NCBI RefSeq assembly: GCF_023156285.1
Contig: NZ_JAKZAJ010000007.1
Span: 121,929-185,928 of the forward strand
Source of the DNA: Marinobacter koreensis
GTDB taxonomy: Bacteria; Pseudomonadota; Gammaproteobacteria; Pseudomonadales; Oleiphilaceae
Direction: 5' to 3'
Length of the DNA: 64,000 nucleotides
Part shown: positions 31,337 to 42,700 of the stretch, piece by piece
How positions within the stretch are numbered: position 1 is the stretch's first letter
Layout: each line of letters begins with the position of its first letter
The notes under the pieces: model-generated
Databases searched by the model: none
What the model was told of the DNA's origin: nothing
The model's input: only the letters and a program-made list of their open reading frames with translations
Translations under genes and position numbers: made by a program

Positions 31337-32917
31337 ATGTCGTCGGAACCGGATTCCTCCAACCCGAAAACGCCACGCGCCCAAGCGCCGGGCCTGCTCC
31401 GTTCATCCGGCGTTGTCGGCATGATGACCATGCTCTCCCGGGTGCTGGGCCTGGTTCGGGATATGGTCATTGCCCGCTATTTCGGCGCCGGAACCGGAGC
31501 GGATGCCTTCTTCGTTGCCTTCAAGATTCCGAATTTTCTCCGGCGACTTTTCGCCGAGGGCGCTTTCTCCCAGGCCTTCGTGCCGGTGCTGTCATCCTAC
31601 CGAGAAGGGCAGGACATCTCGGAAGTGCGGCGTCTGGTCAATGCCGTGTCGGGCTCACTGGGGCTTGTGCTGCTCGGGGTCACCCTGGCTGCGATCCTTG
31701 GGTCGCCCCTGCTGACAGCGGTGTTTGCCCCGGGCTTTCTGGACAACGATGTGAAGTTTGCGCTGACCAGCGAGATGCTTCGCATCACCTTTCCCTATCT
31801 GTTGCTGATCTCGCTGACGGCGTTCGCCGGGGGCATCCTCAACAGTTACGACCGGTTTGCCGTTCCCGCCTTTACACCGGTATTGCTCAATCTCTCCATG
31901 ATTGCTGCCGCGATCTGGCTGGCACCGCTGATGACAGAAAAGGTAATGGCCCTGGCCTGGGGGGTGTTGATTGCCGGAGCATTGCAGCTGTTTTTCCAGT
32001 TGCCGTTTCTCATGCGGCTTGGTCTGTTGCCCCGGCCGAAGGTCGATTACCGGCATGAGGGCGTGATCCGGATCCTGAAGCTGATGACGCCGGCGTTGTT
32101 CGGGGTGTCCGTCAGTCAGATCAATCTGTTGCTGGACACAGTATTGGCATCGTTCCTCCAGACGGGAAGTGTGTCCTGGCTGTATTACTCGGACCGGCTA
32201 TCGGAACTGCCCCTGGGCGTGTTCGGTATTGCCATCGCCACCGTGATTCTGCCGAGCCTGTCCCGCAAACACGCTGCGGCCTCGGCCGATCAGTTCGCAG
32301 CGACCCTGGACTGGGCCGTCCGGGCCGTGCTGCTCATCGGGCTTCCAGCGGCGCTTGCGTTATTGCTGCTGGCCGAGCCGTTGATCGCCACCCTGTTCGG
32401 CTATGGCGAGGTGACCGGGCGCGATGTCTCCATGTCGGCCCAAAGCCTGCGGGCCTATTCGTTGGGATTGCTCGCGTTCATGCTGATCAAGGTGCTCGCT
32501 CCCGGCTTCTTTGCCCGCGAGGATACATCAACTCCGGTCAAGATCGGTGTGATCGCGATGGTGGCCAATATGGTCTTCAATCTGGCGCTGATTCTTCCCC
32601 TGGCACACGCGGGTCTGGCACTTGCGACGTCTCTTTCGGCCTGGCTGAACGGTTTCCTGCTCTGGCGCGGGCTGAAAAAAGAGGGTGCCTGGGTCAGCCA
32701 GCCTGGCTGGCCTCTCTTCCTGGTGCGGTTGTTGATTGCAAACGGTGCGCTGGCCGCCGCCATCCTCTGGCTACGAGCGCCGGCGACGGAATGGCTGGCT
32801 GCCAGCGGTGTGGACCGGGCGATGGATATGGCGATTCTGGTTGGCGTGGGAGTGGCCGTCTATTTTTCCGCGCTCGCGCTGGCCGGGGTCCGGATAAGAC
32901 ATTTCCGGCAGAGGTAA
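31337..32917 (+). CDS. murJ: Lipid II flippase MurJ
   Basis: MurJ moves the peptidoglycan precursor lipid II across the inner membrane. The 526-residue protein has about 14 transmembrane helices and the family opening TMLSRVLGLVRD near residue 30, FFVAFKIPNFLRRLFAEGAFSQAFVP near 58, and conserved arginines in that loop. The ATG at 31337 is preferred; a GTG at 31289 would add 16 residues with no ribosome site. The 266 bases between rpsT and murJ contain TGCTAAACT (31241-31249), a possible extended -10 for murJ. Confidence 0.95.
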   Translation: MSSEPDSSNPKTPRAQAPGLLRSSGVVGMMTMLSRVLGLVRDMVIARYFGAGTGADAFFVAFKIPNFLRRLFAEGAFSQAFVPVLSSYREGQDISEVRRLVNAVSGSLGLVLLGVTLAAILGSPLLTAVFAPGFLDNDVKFALTSEMLRITFPYLLLISLTAFAGGILNSYDRFAVPAFTPVLLNLSMIAAAIWLAPLMTEKVMALAWGVLIAGALQLFFQLPFLMRLGLLPRPKVDYRHEGVIRILKLMTPALFGVSVSQINLLLDTVLASFLQTGSVSWLYYSDRLSELPLGVFGIAIATVILPSLSRKHAAASADQFAATLDWAVRAVLLIGLPAALALLLLAEPLIATLFGYGEVTGRDVSMSAQSLRAYSLGLLAFMLIKVLAPGFFAREDTSTPVKIGVIAMVANMVFNLALILPLAHAGLALATSLSAWLNGFLLWRGLKKEGAWVSQPGWPLFLVRLLIANGALAAAILWLRAPATEWLAASGVDRAMDMAILVGVGVAVYFSALALAGVRIRHFRQR

Positions 32918-32925
32918 GGTATAAT
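32896..32925 (+). promoter_or_regulatory. Candidate sigma-70 promoter of ribF-ileS-lspA-fkpB-ispH
   Basis: A perfect TATAAT at 32920-32925 overlaps the end of murJ; AAGACA at 32896-32901 lies 18 bases upstream as -35. A leader of about 65 bases to ribF holds a perfect 8-bp hairpin with a 3-base loop (32945-32963) without a T run. Confidence 0.5.
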
Positions 32926-32999
32926 CGCGCGTTTTCTCACCAGTGCTCCTGCGGCGCAGGAGCGTTGAAAGCCAGCTGGCAACACAAGGTTCGCATTGC

Positions 33000-33971
33000 A
33001 TGCGTCTGATTCGAGGCCTGACCAACCTGAAGCGGCTCTCGCGCCAAGCCGATTCTCCGCTTGCGCAGGGGTGCGTGGCGACCATTGGTAATTTCGATGG
33101 TGTGCATCTCGGGCACAAAACCATTATCGATCAGGTGAGAACCAAGGCCCGGCAGCTGGGAGTTCCCTCCCTCGTGATGGTGTTTGAACCCCAGCCCCGT
33201 GAATTTTTCCAGGGCACGGACGCACCGCCACGACTCATGGGATTCCGGCAGAAATTCGAGGCCCTGCTGGCGGAGGGCGTCGACATCGTGCTCTGCCTGC
33301 GCTTTGATCAGGCCTTCCGGAGCTATTCCGCCATGGGTTTTATAGAGGATGTTCTGATCCGCGGCCTGCGCATTCGGCATCTGGTGGTGGGAGACGATTT
33401 CCGTTTCGGTTGTGACCGGGCCGGTGATTTTTCATTGCTTCGTACGGTCGGTGAAACCGCGGGCTATACCGTCGAGAACACGCGCACGGTGACGGTGGAT
33501 GGCGAGCGGGTGAGCAGTACGCGAGTACGGGATCTGTTGAACGTCAACGGTCTGGAACAGGCGGAAGCGCTTCTTGGCCATCCCTATCGTATTCGTGGAC
33601 GGGTGGTCTACGGTCGGCAACTGGGTCGCCAGATCGGCGCGCCCACGGCAAATCTCCTGCTCCATCGCATGCCGGCCTTGCGGGGCGTATACGTGGTCAA
33701 GGCGGTGCTGGATGATGGCCGGGCCTTCGACGGCGTCGCCAATATCGGTGTGCGGCCCACCGTGGATGGCAAGCGGCCGTCGCTGGAAGTGCACCTGTTT
33801 GACTTTGCTGGCACACTTTATGGCCAGCATCTGGAGGTGGTGTTCCGCCATGGCCTCCGGGATGAAGAAAAATTTGAATCGGTTGATGCCCTCAAGGCAC
33901 AGATCGCACGGGATATGGAGAACGCCAGGGCCTGGCTCCGTACCCATGGGTCGGCCGCCGGGGCCCGTTGA
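33000..33971 (+). CDS. ribF: Bifunctional riboflavin kinase/FMN adenylyltransferase
   Basis: RibF turns riboflavin into FMN and then FAD. The 323-residue protein has the nucleotidyltransferase [11 protein letters not shown] at about 30-40, the [14 protein letters not shown] segment near 125, VSSTRVRD near 163 and the C-terminal kinase with GAPTAN near 213. The start at 33000 ([11 protein letters not shown]) is standard; an in-frame start at 32943 adds 19 residues. It heads the ribF-ileS-lspA-fkpB-ispH operon. Confidence 0.95.
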   Translation: MRLIRGLTNLKRLSRQADSPLAQGCVATIGNFDGVHLGHKTIIDQVRTKARQLGVPSLVMVFEPQPREFFQGTDAPPRLMGFRQKFEALLAEGVDIVLCLRFDQAFRSYSAMGFIEDVLIRGLRIRHLVVGDDFRFGCDRAGDFSLLRTVGETAGYTVENTRTVTVDGERVSSTRVRDLLNVNGLEQAEALLGHPYRIRGRVVYGRQLGRQIGAPTANLLLHRMPALRGVYVVKAVLDDGRAFDGVANIGVRPTVDGKRPSLEVHLFDFAGTLYGQHLEVVFRHGLRDEEKFESVDALKAQIARDMENARAWLRTHGSAAGAR

Positions 33972-34039
33972 AAGCCCCGGTCGGAACCCCCAAGACACAG
34001 TTACTGACCAACACTGACCAGAGAGTACGCACAGAGACC

Positions 34040-36859
34040 ATGAGCGACTACAAGCATACCCTGAATCTGCCGGAAACCGCCTTCCCCATGCGCGGTAACC
34101 TGGCCAAGCGCGAGCCTGACATGCTCAAGCGCTGGCAGGATCTCGACGTCTACGGCACCCTGCGCAAGCAGCGTGACGGTCGGGACAAGTTCATCCTGCA
34201 CGACGGCCCTCCCTATGCCAACGGCAGCATTCATATTGGTCATGCGGTCAACAAGATCCTCAAGGACATGATCGTCAAATCCCACAGCTTCATGGGTTAC
34301 GACGCACCCTACGTGCCGGGTTGGGACTGCCACGGTCTGCCTATTGAGCACAAGGTTGAACAGGAGATTGGCAAGGCCGGGCTCAAAGTGGACTACAAGA
34401 CCTTCCGTCAGGCCTGTCGCGACTACGCCGCCAAGCAGATCGAGGGCCAGAAGGCCGATTTCATCCGCCTGGGTGTGATGGGCGAGTGGGACAAGCCCTA
34501 TCTCACCATGGATCCGAAGGTAGAGGCTGGCATCGTTCGTGCTCTCGGCAAGATTGTCGCCAAGGGTCACCTGGTTCGCGGTTACAAGCCTGTCTACTGG
34601 AGTGTGGTAGGTCAGTCTGCACTCGCCGAGGCAGAGGTCGAGTACCAGGACAAGACGTCTACCCAGATCGATGTCCGGTTTACGGCGGTTGATCAGGCAA
34701 AAGCGCTGTCGCTGTTCGGCACCGACCAGGGTGAGGGCGATGTGTCTGTCGTGATCTGGACCACCACCCCCTGGACCATCCCGGCCAACCAGGCGGTATC
34801 GCTTGGTGCGGATCTGGAATATGCCCTGGTCCAGGTGGATGTGGGGCAGGGCCCGGAGCGGCTGATCCTGGCGACCGATATGGTCGAAGGCATCATGGCC
34901 CGCTGGGGCGTGGAGCATTACGAAGTCCTGGCGAATGTTGCCGGTTCAGCGCTGGAAAATCTGCAGCTGAACCACCCGATCTACGACAAGCAGGTGCCGC
35001 TGATCCTGGGCGACCACGTATCCACCGACGCTGGTACCGGTGCGGTTCATACCGCGCCTGATCATGGTATGGAAGACTTTGAGGTAGGCAAGGAATACGG
35101 CATCGGCACCCTGAATCTGGTCAAGGCCGACGGCACCTATACCGAAGCGGCCGGAGAATTTGCCGGAGTCCATGTGTACAAGGCGGACGAGCCGGTCTGC
35201 GCCGCCCTCGAGCGCGAGGGTAAGCTGGTGCGCTCCGAGAAGTTCAGCCACAGTTATCCGCACTGCTGGCGGACCAAGACTCCGTTGATCTATCGGGCCA
35301 CGCCCCAGTGGTTCATCAGCATGGACAAGCACCACCTCCGGGCGAATGCGCTGGAAGCCATCAAAGGTGTTCGTTGGATTCCGGCCTGGGGCCAGAACCG
35401 GATCGAAGCGATGTTCGAGCAGAGCCCGGACTGGTGTATCTCCCGCCAGCGCACCTGGGGGGTGCCCATCACCCTGTTTATCCACAAGGAAACCCAGGAG
35501 CTGCATCCGGACACCCAGGGACTCATCGAGAAGGTCGCCCAGGCGATCGAAGTCGGTGGTATCGATGCTTGGTACGAACTCAATCAGAACGAACTGCTGG
35601 GTGATGATGCCGACCAGTATGAAAAGGTGCTCGACACCCTCGATGTCTGGTTCGATTCCGGCGTCACGCACGAATCCGTTTTGCGCGTCCGTGAGGAGTT
35701 GGGCCAGTTCCCGGCCGACATGTACCTTGAGGGCTCGGACCAGCATCGTGGCTGGTTCCAGTCGTCGCTCAAGACCTCCATCGCCATGAATGGCGTGGCG
35801 CCCTACAGGCAGGTGCTGACCCACGGTTTCACGGTGGACGGCAAAGGCCGGAAGATGTCCAAGTCCCTGGGCAACGTGATTGCGCCCCAGGAGGTCATGA
35901 ACGAGCTCGGTGCCGATATCCTGCGTCTGTGGGTGGCCGCCACCGATTACAGCGGCGAGATGACCGTCTCCAAGGACATCCTTAGGCAGACCGCCGACGG
36001 GTACCGCCGTATCCGGAATACCGCAAGGTTCCTGCTCAGCAACCTGAACGGTTTTGATCCAGCCCAACACATGGTTGAACCGGCGGATATGATTGCCCTG
36101 GACCGCTGGATGGTGGATCGGGCACTGCAACTGCAGAATGAGCTCAACGAGGACTACCAGAACTACGCCTTCCTGCGGATTTATCAGAAGGTGTACAACT
36201 TCTGTGAGGCGACGCTGGGTGGTTTCTACCTCGACATCATCAAGGACCGGCAGTACACCACCCAGGCTGACAGCCTGGCCCGGCGTTCCTGCCAGACCGC
36301 GCTGTACCATGTTGCCGAGGCGCTGGTTCGCTGGATTGCACCGATCCTGAGCTTCACCGCTGACGAAATCTGGCAGCATCTGCCGGGCGAGCGTGGTGAC
36401 ACCGTGTTCTACGAAACCTGGTACCAGGGGCTGGCTGAGCTGCCGCAGGATTTCGAACTGGGTCGCGATTACTGGCGCGAGTTGTACAGCGTCAAGGAAG
36501 CGGTGAACAAGTGTCTGGAAGAAGCCCGCGGGCGTGGTGAAATCAAGGGCTCCCTGAGTGCCGAAGTCACCCTGTACTGCGAGGGTGAACTGGCAAGCCG
36601 CCTGAAGCAGTTGGGTGAGGAGCTGCGCTTTGTGCTGATTACCTCTGAAGCTTCCGTTCGGCCGGTGTCGCAAGCCGACGGCGCAGAGCAGACGGCACAC
36701 GAGGGGCTGCTCGTAAAGGTGACGCCAGCGGCCAATCCGAAGTGCGAACGTTGCTGGCATCATCGGGAAGATGTGGGAGCCAACGAACACTACCCAGATC
36801 TGTGCGGGCGTTGCGTTACCAACGTTGATGGCGCTGGCGAAAGCCGGGCCTTCGCCTGA
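34040..36859 (+). CDS. ileS: Isoleucyl-tRNA synthetase
   Basis: IleS charges tRNA-Ile and edits valine. The 939-residue protein has the class I HIGH motif at 65-68, the CP1 editing domain ([10 protein letters not shown] near 238), KMSKS near 604, and a C-terminal zinc-binding end (CERCWHHR and LCGRC). This is the standard eubacterial type with the C-terminal zinc finger. The start at 34040 ([11 protein letters not shown]) follows AGAGACC. Its TGA overlaps the lspA ATG by one base. Confidence 0.98.
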   Translation: MSDYKHTLNLPETAFPMRGNLAKREPDMLKRWQDLDVYGTLRKQRDGRDKFILHDGPPYANGSIHIGHAVNKILKDMIVKSHSFMGYDAPYVPGWDCHGLPIEHKVEQEIGKAGLKVDYKTFRQACRDYAAKQIEGQKADFIRLGVMGEWDKPYLTMDPKVEAGIVRALGKIVAKGHLVRGYKPVYWSVVGQSALAEAEVEYQDKTSTQIDVRFTAVDQAKALSLFGTDQGEGDVSVVIWTTTPWTIPANQAVSLGADLEYALVQVDVGQGPERLILATDMVEGIMARWGVEHYEVLANVAGSALENLQLNHPIYDKQVPLILGDHVSTDAGTGAVHTAPDHGMEDFEVGKEYGIGTLNLVKADGTYTEAAGEFAGVHVYKADEPVCAALEREGKLVRSEKFSHSYPHCWRTKTPLIYRATPQWFISMDKHHLRANALEAIKGVRWIPAWGQNRIEAMFEQSPDWCISRQRTWGVPITLFIHKETQELHPDTQGLIEKVAQAIEVGGIDAWYELNQNELLGDDADQYEKVLDTLDVWFDSGVTHESVLRVREELGQFPADMYLEGSDQHRGWFQSSLKTSIAMNGVAPYRQVLTHGFTVDGKGRKMSKSLGNVIAPQEVMNELGADILRLWVAATDYSGEMTVSKDILRQTADGYRRIRNTARFLLSNLNGFDPAQHMVEPADMIALDRWMVDRALQLQNELNEDYQNYAFLRIYQKVYNFCEATLGGFYLDIIKDRQYTTQADSLARRSCQTALYHVAEALVRWIAPILSFTADEIWQHLPGERGDTVFYETWYQGLAELPQDFELGRDYWRELYSVKEAVNKCLEEARGRGEIKGSLSAEVTLYCEGELASRLKQLGEELRFVLITSEASVRPVSQADGAEQTAHEGLLVKVTPAANPKCERCWHHREDVGANEHYPDLCGRCVTNVDGAGESRAFA

Positions 36860-37383
36860 TGGATGCAGCGATGATGGAAAAAGCGCCGGCATCCAATCTG
36901 AAATGGCTCTGGCTGGCGCTGCTGGTCATCGCGGTGGATCTGGGCACCAAGGCGCTGGCCTCTTCAATGCTGTCCTACGGCGATCCGGTGCCGATTCTGC
37001 CCGTATTCAATCTGACGCTGCTTCATAATACCGGTGCGGCGTTCAGCTTCCTTGCCGAAGCGGATGGCTGGCAACGGTGGTTTTTTGTCGCCCTTGCGCT
37101 GGCGGTCAGCGTTGTTCTGATTGGCTGGTTACGCAAGCTGGAGCGCCATGAAACCTGGACGGCCGTGGCGATTGCGCTGATTCTCGGAGGGGCGCTTGGC
37201 AATGTCTATGATCGTGTGGTGCACGGCTATGTGGTCGATTTCCTGCACTTTTACTGGCATGACTGGCATTTTCCCGCGTTCAACCTTGCCGATACCGCCA
37301 TCACCATTGGCGCCGGTATCATGATTCTCGACATGTTCCGCAACTCTGCCCATAAGGCCGAGGATGCCGACAGGAGTGAGTAA
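36859..37383 (+). CDS. lspA: Lipoprotein signal peptidase (signal peptidase II)
   Basis: LspA cleaves the signal peptide of prolipoproteins after lipid attachment. The 174-residue protein has four transmembrane helices and the catalytic aspartates in GNVYDRVVHGYVVDF (Asp127) and FNLADTAI (Asp145). The start is the ATG overlapping ileS; an ATG 12 bases on is also possible. The lipoproteins BamD and the DUF2057 protein in this window are likely substrates. Confidence 0.96.
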   Translation: MDAAMMEKAPASNLKWLWLALLVIAVDLGTKALASSMLSYGDPVPILPVFNLTLLHNTGAAFSFLAEADGWQRWFFVALALAVSVVLIGWLRKLERHETWTAVAIALILGGALGNVYDRVVHGYVVDFLHFYWHDWHFPAFNLADTAITIGAGIMILDMFRNSAHKAEDADRSE

Positions 37384-37387
37384 CCCG

Positions 37388-37840
37388 ATGAAAGACTTGC
37401 CCGTAGACAAAGGGACGCGTGTCACTCTTCATTTCGCCCTGAAGATCAAGGATGGCGATGTGGTGGACTCCACCTTCGAAAAGGAGCCGGCCACGCTGGA
37501 AATCGGTGATGACAATCTGCCGGAAAACTTCGAAGCCTACCTGATGGGAATGAAAGCCGGAGATCGGAGAACCTATGAGGTGCCTCCGGAAAAAGGCTTT
37601 GGTCAGCACAACCCGAGCAACCTCCAGACGTTCAAACGTCATGAGTTCAGTGCCGATATGGTGCTGGAGCAGGGCGTGGTGGTGTCGTTTGCGGATGCGC
37701 GTCAGCAGGAATTGCCCGGTGTTATCAGTCGGGTGGAAGGCGACGAAGTCGAAGTGGACTTCAACCATCCGCTGGCGGGGCGTACACTGGAATTCGATGT
37801 GGAAATTCTGGATGTGGAACCTGTTGGACCGGCGCACTGA
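37388..37840 (+). CDS. fkpB: FKBP-type peptidyl-prolyl isomerase, SlpA-like
   Basis: The 150-residue protein is a SlyD/SlpA-type prolyl isomerase with an inserted chaperone flap: [17 protein letters not shown] near 14-30, [17 protein letters not shown] near 46 and [16 protein letters not shown] near the end. It is cytoplasmic and has no metal-binding histidine tail. AGGAG at 37372-37376 supports the start at 37388. Position between lspA and ispH is conserved. Confidence 0.93.
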   Translation: MKDLPVDKGTRVTLHFALKIKDGDVVDSTFEKEPATLEIGDDNLPENFEAYLMGMKAGDRRTYEVPPEKGFGQHNPSNLQTFKRHEFSADMVLEQGVVVSFADARQQELPGVISRVEGDEVEVDFNHPLAGRTLEFDVEILDVEPVGPAH

Positions 37841-37842
37841 CT

Positions 37843-38796
37843 ATGCAAATTCGACTCGCTAACCCCCGTGGCTTCTGTGCAGGCGTGGACCGCGCCATTG
37901 AAATCGTCAACCGTGCGCTGGACGTATTTGGCGCCCCGATCTATGTACGACACGAGGTCGTGCACAACAAATTTGTGGTCGACAACCTCCGGAACCGGGG
38001 TGCCGTGTTCGTCGATGAACTCGACGAAGTTCCCGATGATACCCTGGTGATATTCAGCGCCCACGGCGTTTCCCAGGCGGTGCAGAATGAGGCTGAGCGT
38101 CGTGGCCTCAAGGTATTCGACGCGACCTGTCCCCTGGTGACCAAAGTGCACATGGAAGTCATGCGCTATTCCCGTGGCGGGCGCGAGTGCATCCTGATCG
38201 GGCACCATGGCCATCCGGAAGTGGAAGGGACCATGGGACAGTATGACCGGAGTAACGGCGGCGATATCTACCTCGTCGAGGACGAGCAGGACGTCGAGCG
38301 ACTGCAGGTGAAGGATCCGGAGCGTCTGTCCTACGTCACCCAGACCACGCTGTCGATGGACGATACCGCCCGTGTGATCGATGCCCTTCGCGCGCGTTTC
38401 CCGAGCATAGAGGGGCCGCGCAAGGACGACATCTGTTACGCCACGCAGAATCGTCAGGATGCAGTCAAGCAATTGGCAGACGACTGTGATCTGATGCTGG
38501 TGGTAGGCTCACCCAACAGCTCCAATTCCAACCGCTTGCGGGAGCTTGCCGAGAGAATGGGTACCCCTGCCTACCTGATCGATGAGGCATCACAAATCGA
38601 CCCGGCCTGGCTAAAGGGTGTCGGAGTGATTGGCGTGACTGCCGGGGCATCGGCGCCAGAGGTTCTGGTCAACGACGTGGTGGCCAGGCTCAAGGCCCTC
38701 GGCGGCGAAGAGCCTCGGGAGATCGCAGGCCGGGAAGAGAATATTGTTTTCTCCATGCCCCGGGAGCTGCGGATCGACGTGGTCGAGGTGAATTGA
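37843..38796 (+). CDS. ispH: 4-hydroxy-3-methylbut-2-enyl diphosphate reductase
   Basis: IspH is the last enzyme of the MEP pathway, giving IPP and DMAPP through a 4Fe-4S cluster. The 317-residue protein keeps the three cluster cysteines Cys12, Cys96 and Cys198 and the catalytic Glu126 in HHGHPEVEG. It starts 2 bases after fkpB and ends the operon, meeting pilE tail to tail with 13 bases between the stops. It supplies IspB encoded earlier in the window. Confidence 0.97.
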   Translation: MQIRLANPRGFCAGVDRAIEIVNRALDVFGAPIYVRHEVVHNKFVVDNLRNRGAVFVDELDEVPDDTLVIFSAHGVSQAVQNEAERRGLKVFDATCPLVTKVHMEVMRYSRGGRECILIGHHGHPEVEGTMGQYDRSNGGDIYLVEDEQDVERLQVKDPERLSYVTQTTLSMDDTARVIDALRARFPSIEGPRKDDICYATQNRQDAVKQLADDCDLMLVVGSPNSSNSNRLRELAERMGTPAYLIDEASQIDPAWLKGVGVIGVTAGASAPEVLVNDVVARLKALGGEEPREIAGREENIVFSMPRELRIDVVEVN

Positions 38797-38809
38797 TCTT
38801 TTAAGTTGA

Positions 38810-39226
38810 TTACCAACAGTTCGCTTGAGCGGCGCCGCGGTTTCCCTGTTCGTCGAGTGTCAGTGTTCCACAATCATCGTTTGCCTGACCACCTGTCGGT
38901 ATGGCTTGCAAAGTGAAGGTGTCTCGCGTCACGTTGCCCGAAAAGCTTATGTTGTAAAATGCAGTGCCATTTTGAGGAGACTGCGTATATGGCAGTGTCG
39001 GGTCGTTCCCGCTGTCTCGATAGTCGAAGCCGTTGGAGTACTGACGCTCCATCCACTGAGCCAGTTCAAGCAGATCCGACTGGGCGGTCGTTCTTCGAGT
39101 TTGTTCAATCTGATTTTGGTAGATTGGAATTGCGATCGCAGTTAGGATGCCGATAATCGCAACCGCAATTATTAATTCAATTAGAGTAAACCCGTTCTGG
39201 GTGTCTTTTACATCTTTACGTTCCAT
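38810..39226 (-). CDS. pilE: Minor type IV pilin PilE
   Basis: A class III prepilin: the leader ends NG, followed by FTLIELIIAVAIIGILTAIAIP, here cleaved before Phe, with Glu at position 5 of the mature protein. The globular part is short with a C-terminal cysteine pair (DDCGTL and ANCW), the pilin D-loop. The ATG at 39226 gives a normal 12-residue leader. The frame continues to an ATG at 39289 that has the better ribosome site, AAAAGGA, located inside the end of the upstream gene; that start would give an unusual 33-residue leader. Last gene of the minor pilin cluster by position, so PilE. Confidence 0.85.
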   Translation of the reverse strand: MERKDVKDTQNGFTLIELIIAVAIIGILTAIAIPIYQNQIEQTRRTTAQSDLLELAQWMERQYSNGFDYRDSGNDPTLPYTQSPQNGTAFYNISFSGNVTRDTFTLQAIPTGGQANDDCGTLTLDEQGNRGAAQANCW

Positions 39227-39291
39227 TTTGTGCCCATAATTGATGCATTGGCTCTCGGCCATTTTCAAGCTATTTGTTCGTACGGCCATAG

Positions 39292-39666
39292 TTAGTCCTT
39301 TTTAACCTTAATGCTGCTGACGGAACGCGCTCCACGGCTCTCATCAACAATTTCACCTACCACGATACTGACCGTGCTGCCAGGTTTCAGGCGCAATAAA
39401 ACTTGCTCTCTGGACCAGCTGCTACCCTCAAAATGGACAACTCTGTTCAGAACAAATGCCTGATCATCTATGATCAGTAAAGATTGATCCTGGTTCACGG
39501 AGTTAACGGTTCCCACGTAAGTCTGTCCCGGCGTTAGCGAGGTGATCTCCGAGTCAGGGCGTTCCTCAGCACGCAGTGAAGGCGTATTTAATATCGAGAT
39601 CAATAGCAGTGCTGAGAAGGCAATATGTGCAACTGAATATCGATGGATCATAGAGAATAACGCCAT
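39292..39666 (-). CDS. pilY2: Small exported protein in the PilY2 position
   Basis: The 124-residue protein has a hydrophobic signal segment (residues 9-29, likely cut after LRA) and a small beta-rich domain with YVGTVNSVNQDQSLLIIDDQAF and a Lys-rich end. It lies between pilY1 and pilE, exactly where Pseudomonas has pilY2, a small periplasmic protein needed for pilus function and of unknown mechanism. I did not see strong direct similarity, so the name rests on position, size and signal. GGAG stands 7 bases before the ATG at 39666; an overlapping longer frame to 39807 runs into pilY1. Confidence 0.62.
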   Translation of the reverse strand: MALFSMIHRYSVAHIAFSALLLISILNTPSLRAEERPDSEITSLTPGQTYVGTVNSVNQDQSLLIIDDQAFVLNRVVHFEGSSWSREQVLLRLKPGSTVSIVVGEIVDESRGARSVSSIKVKKD

Positions 39667-39712
39667 AATGCAACTCCAATATGAAAATAACGATCGCTTA
39701 TAATTGCACTGA

Positions 39713-39735
39713 AGCAGCTCCTTAGCGGAGCTGCT
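39713..39735 (-). other. Hairpin with the pilY1 stop codon in its loop
   Basis: A perfect 9-bp stem (39713-39721 with 39727-39735) has a 5-base loop that holds the pilY1 TAA. No T tract follows on the minus strand. It may reduce transcription or stabilise pilY1 mRNA ahead of the PilY2-like gene. Confidence 0.6.
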
Positions 39736-42700
39736 CCCATGTCTGTCGGCCAATATTGGAATCCAGTGACCGGGTGCAAAGTCCATCTTCACATGGATTT
39801 CCACCATTCAATTTGGTTGGATCCAGGCCTGGGATCAGAACTTCTGCGTCCCCGTTGCCGGTCGCGATTGTTCGATTTTCGCCGCCATAGCCTTGTTGAA
39901 TCCCGCTTGGAGCGTAACCTCCAGTAATATCTCCCGAGTTGAAAATTCCGTCACTATTTAAATCGAAGGTAGGTGTGTCTGATGGTTCCCCAGACGACAG
40001 CTTCAAATCCATGATGAAACCAGTCCTGCCACTGCCACAGGGATCATCGTCCGGAATGACGCTTGTAAAACGTACCCGGTCTGGATTGACTCCGAAGGGG
40101 AAGGTTGCTCGGCTAATGACCCGCTCCCCTTCTTTGTAGTTGCTGTAGACAAGATCCAGATACCAGCCGGATTCCTTGGTGAGTTTGTTACTTGAAGTTT
40201 GTCTCACTGTAAAACTATTGGTTCCATTGCCCGAGGCTTTGTTGACAGTAATATCTTCTTGTTTGGTGATTGTCTGCTCTAACAGGTCGCCTCTGTCGAG
40301 ATTGGATGCCGAGAGGTCATCCTGAATAGCATAGAGACTCTGAATTCCGTAGTCTCCCTCGTCTCCACTTCGCATAAAGCTGCCTGTGCCGAAGGCTATT
40401 ACAAGTTCATCATTCGCCGAAGGGTTCAGGGCTACGCGTGGGGCTACCGTTATGGGCTGGGTGTCTCCGTTTGGTGAGGTTGCAGAAAATACTTTTGTTG
40501 CGGACCAGTTATTATTATTTTTCGTTCCCGTCAGATCGAAACGCCAGACATTACCCAGTAAATCACCTGCATAGGCATACCGGGTGATTGCATCAGTTTC
40601 TGGAAAGCTAGTAATCGTTGGAGCAGCCAGTCCATTAGGACTGGTCGACGATCCGGTGCCGGTCTGGATCTCTTTAACCAGGGATCCGTCAGCAAGATCA
40701 ACTACAAACAGACTGGATTGATTGCTTGCTCCGTTGTAGCCATTTCCGAAAATCGCGACCCACTGGCCGTTTTCCAGTCGGGCGATCTGAGGTTCGGAAA
40801 CTCCATAGCCAAGGTTATTGTTTGTGAACTCCCAGAGAACATCATCTGCGGGTGAGAAGGAACCGGGGTCTGTCACGTCAAGTGCAAAAACGGTCCTTCC
40901 TCCAGCACCCATAGTGCCGACCAGAATGGTTCGCCATTCTGGGGAACCATTGCCGTCTTTATCAATGTAAGCGTCCTGAACTCGCGGTGTTCCGTCCATA
41001 AAGTACTTGTGACTGTAGGATGGTTTCATCAGTTCAGAGATTCTGGCATAAGTGTTGGACCCTCTGGGAAGCAAAAGCTCACCAGGTATGTAGCCGAAAA
41101 GTTCCGAACCGGTTTCGCTATTGAAGACGTGAAGAATTCCATCGTTGGCTGGAACGTAGAGAGCGTCAATGCGGTTTTGGTAATCTGTCGTGGACCTGAA
41201 TGAGCCATAAGAGCTGCCCTCGGTACCGGGTAATCTTGCGAAGCCATAGTTCGTTTTGCCAACGAACTGGGGATTCGCATTGATAATGTCGCCAAGCAAC
41301 CGCGTCACTGACGCACCGGACTTGTCTTTGGTTTTCCGGGAACGGAACGCTGTATTGGCGTTCGTGTCGCCATGGAGCCATGCCAGCCTCTGATACCCGA
41401 GGTTATCCTGGGAAGAGGATAGTGTCGGATCTGCATTCAACGCATCTTGTTGTGCAGTGGAAAGGTTTGAAAGAGAGCCACTACTTGCGAACTTAAGCTT
41501 TACGCCTTCCGATTGATTAAAGGTGATTAAAGTACGATCGGCGGGAGCCGTATTGGCCAGTTTCGTTTCCGCATTCCAGATCTCTTTTCCTTGATCAAAA
41601 CTGTATCCCATTAATGTTCCCGACCAGTCTTCACTTCTAAAGCCAGCGAAAAATCCAAGTGACTCGGTCCTCAAAACGGCGGAACTAACTGCTGCTGAGG
41701 ATGCGGACGTTTGGGAGCGAGCGATGACATCGCCCAAAAAGCCTTGGATTTGTTGTGAAAAATCCTGCGGGTTTTGAGCGCTTGCGAATCCTCCCCGACC
41801 ATTTATTGCGGCGTGCAGAAGATCGTCGATGTTCTCAGGACTGCGATCATCGTCGGGTTCCGGCCAGTTAATCTGGTCACCTGTTTTTATTGCATTAAGC
41901 GCATCAGTTGGCGAGACGCTACCCTGAACTCCGAGACCGATAGTGAAGGTTGTCATATGCTGCCAGAATGCGGGGTCGCTACCATCGGTTGGAACCTTAT
42001 CCGCCAAGTCGGTCCGCAGATCGTTTTTCCAATATTGCATGGCGACATCTGCGAGTGTGTTCGAGTGTTTGTCTGAAAATGGCGAAACTGCCGAATAGCG
42101 GAAGTCTTGTCCATTCGGATCAGGATTTGTGTGGGATGGCCCTGATACGCTGTCAACATTTCCGACATTTGGGTTGCTTCCATTCCAGATGCCGTCAGTC
42201 ATGAGAATGGAGAAGCTTTGGCGACACTCTATGTGCGCAGTAGTGTCGTTTGTACCTGGCGTTTCGCCCCAAGGTCCCCGATTATCTGACCGGGAGTAAT
42301 ATTTCCCTACATCTTTGAGTGCCGTTCTCAAGGGCGTGCCGCCGTTGATATATTTGGTTTGTAACCAATTGAGGAACTGCTGGCGCCTAGAGCTTGTGTA
42401 GGGACGGACTCCACTGACAATCGTATCGGTGTTTGATACACCATCGATGGTATTGTTGTTGACGTTAATTGCACCGTATCCCAGCCGTATATTTTCCGGA
42501 AGATCGAAAAAAGCCTCCGTTATGCCGGACTTGGCGGCCTTGTCCCGAGTGCTGTAGTAAGAAAACCAGTTGGCGTAATTCTGCTTGACCGCTGCGCTCG
42601 CATTGTTCAGCAGTACCGTCGTGTAGCAACTGTTTTGTTTGGGATTGGCGATACAGCCTGAGGTGCCCTTGAAGTCCATATAAAAGCCTTCCTCAATAGA

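Noticed and set aside
34946..36892. 648-codon frame on the minus strand opposite ileS
   Set aside because: Long antisense frames are common opposite GC-rich genes; ileS is unmistakable and the antisense product has no domain.
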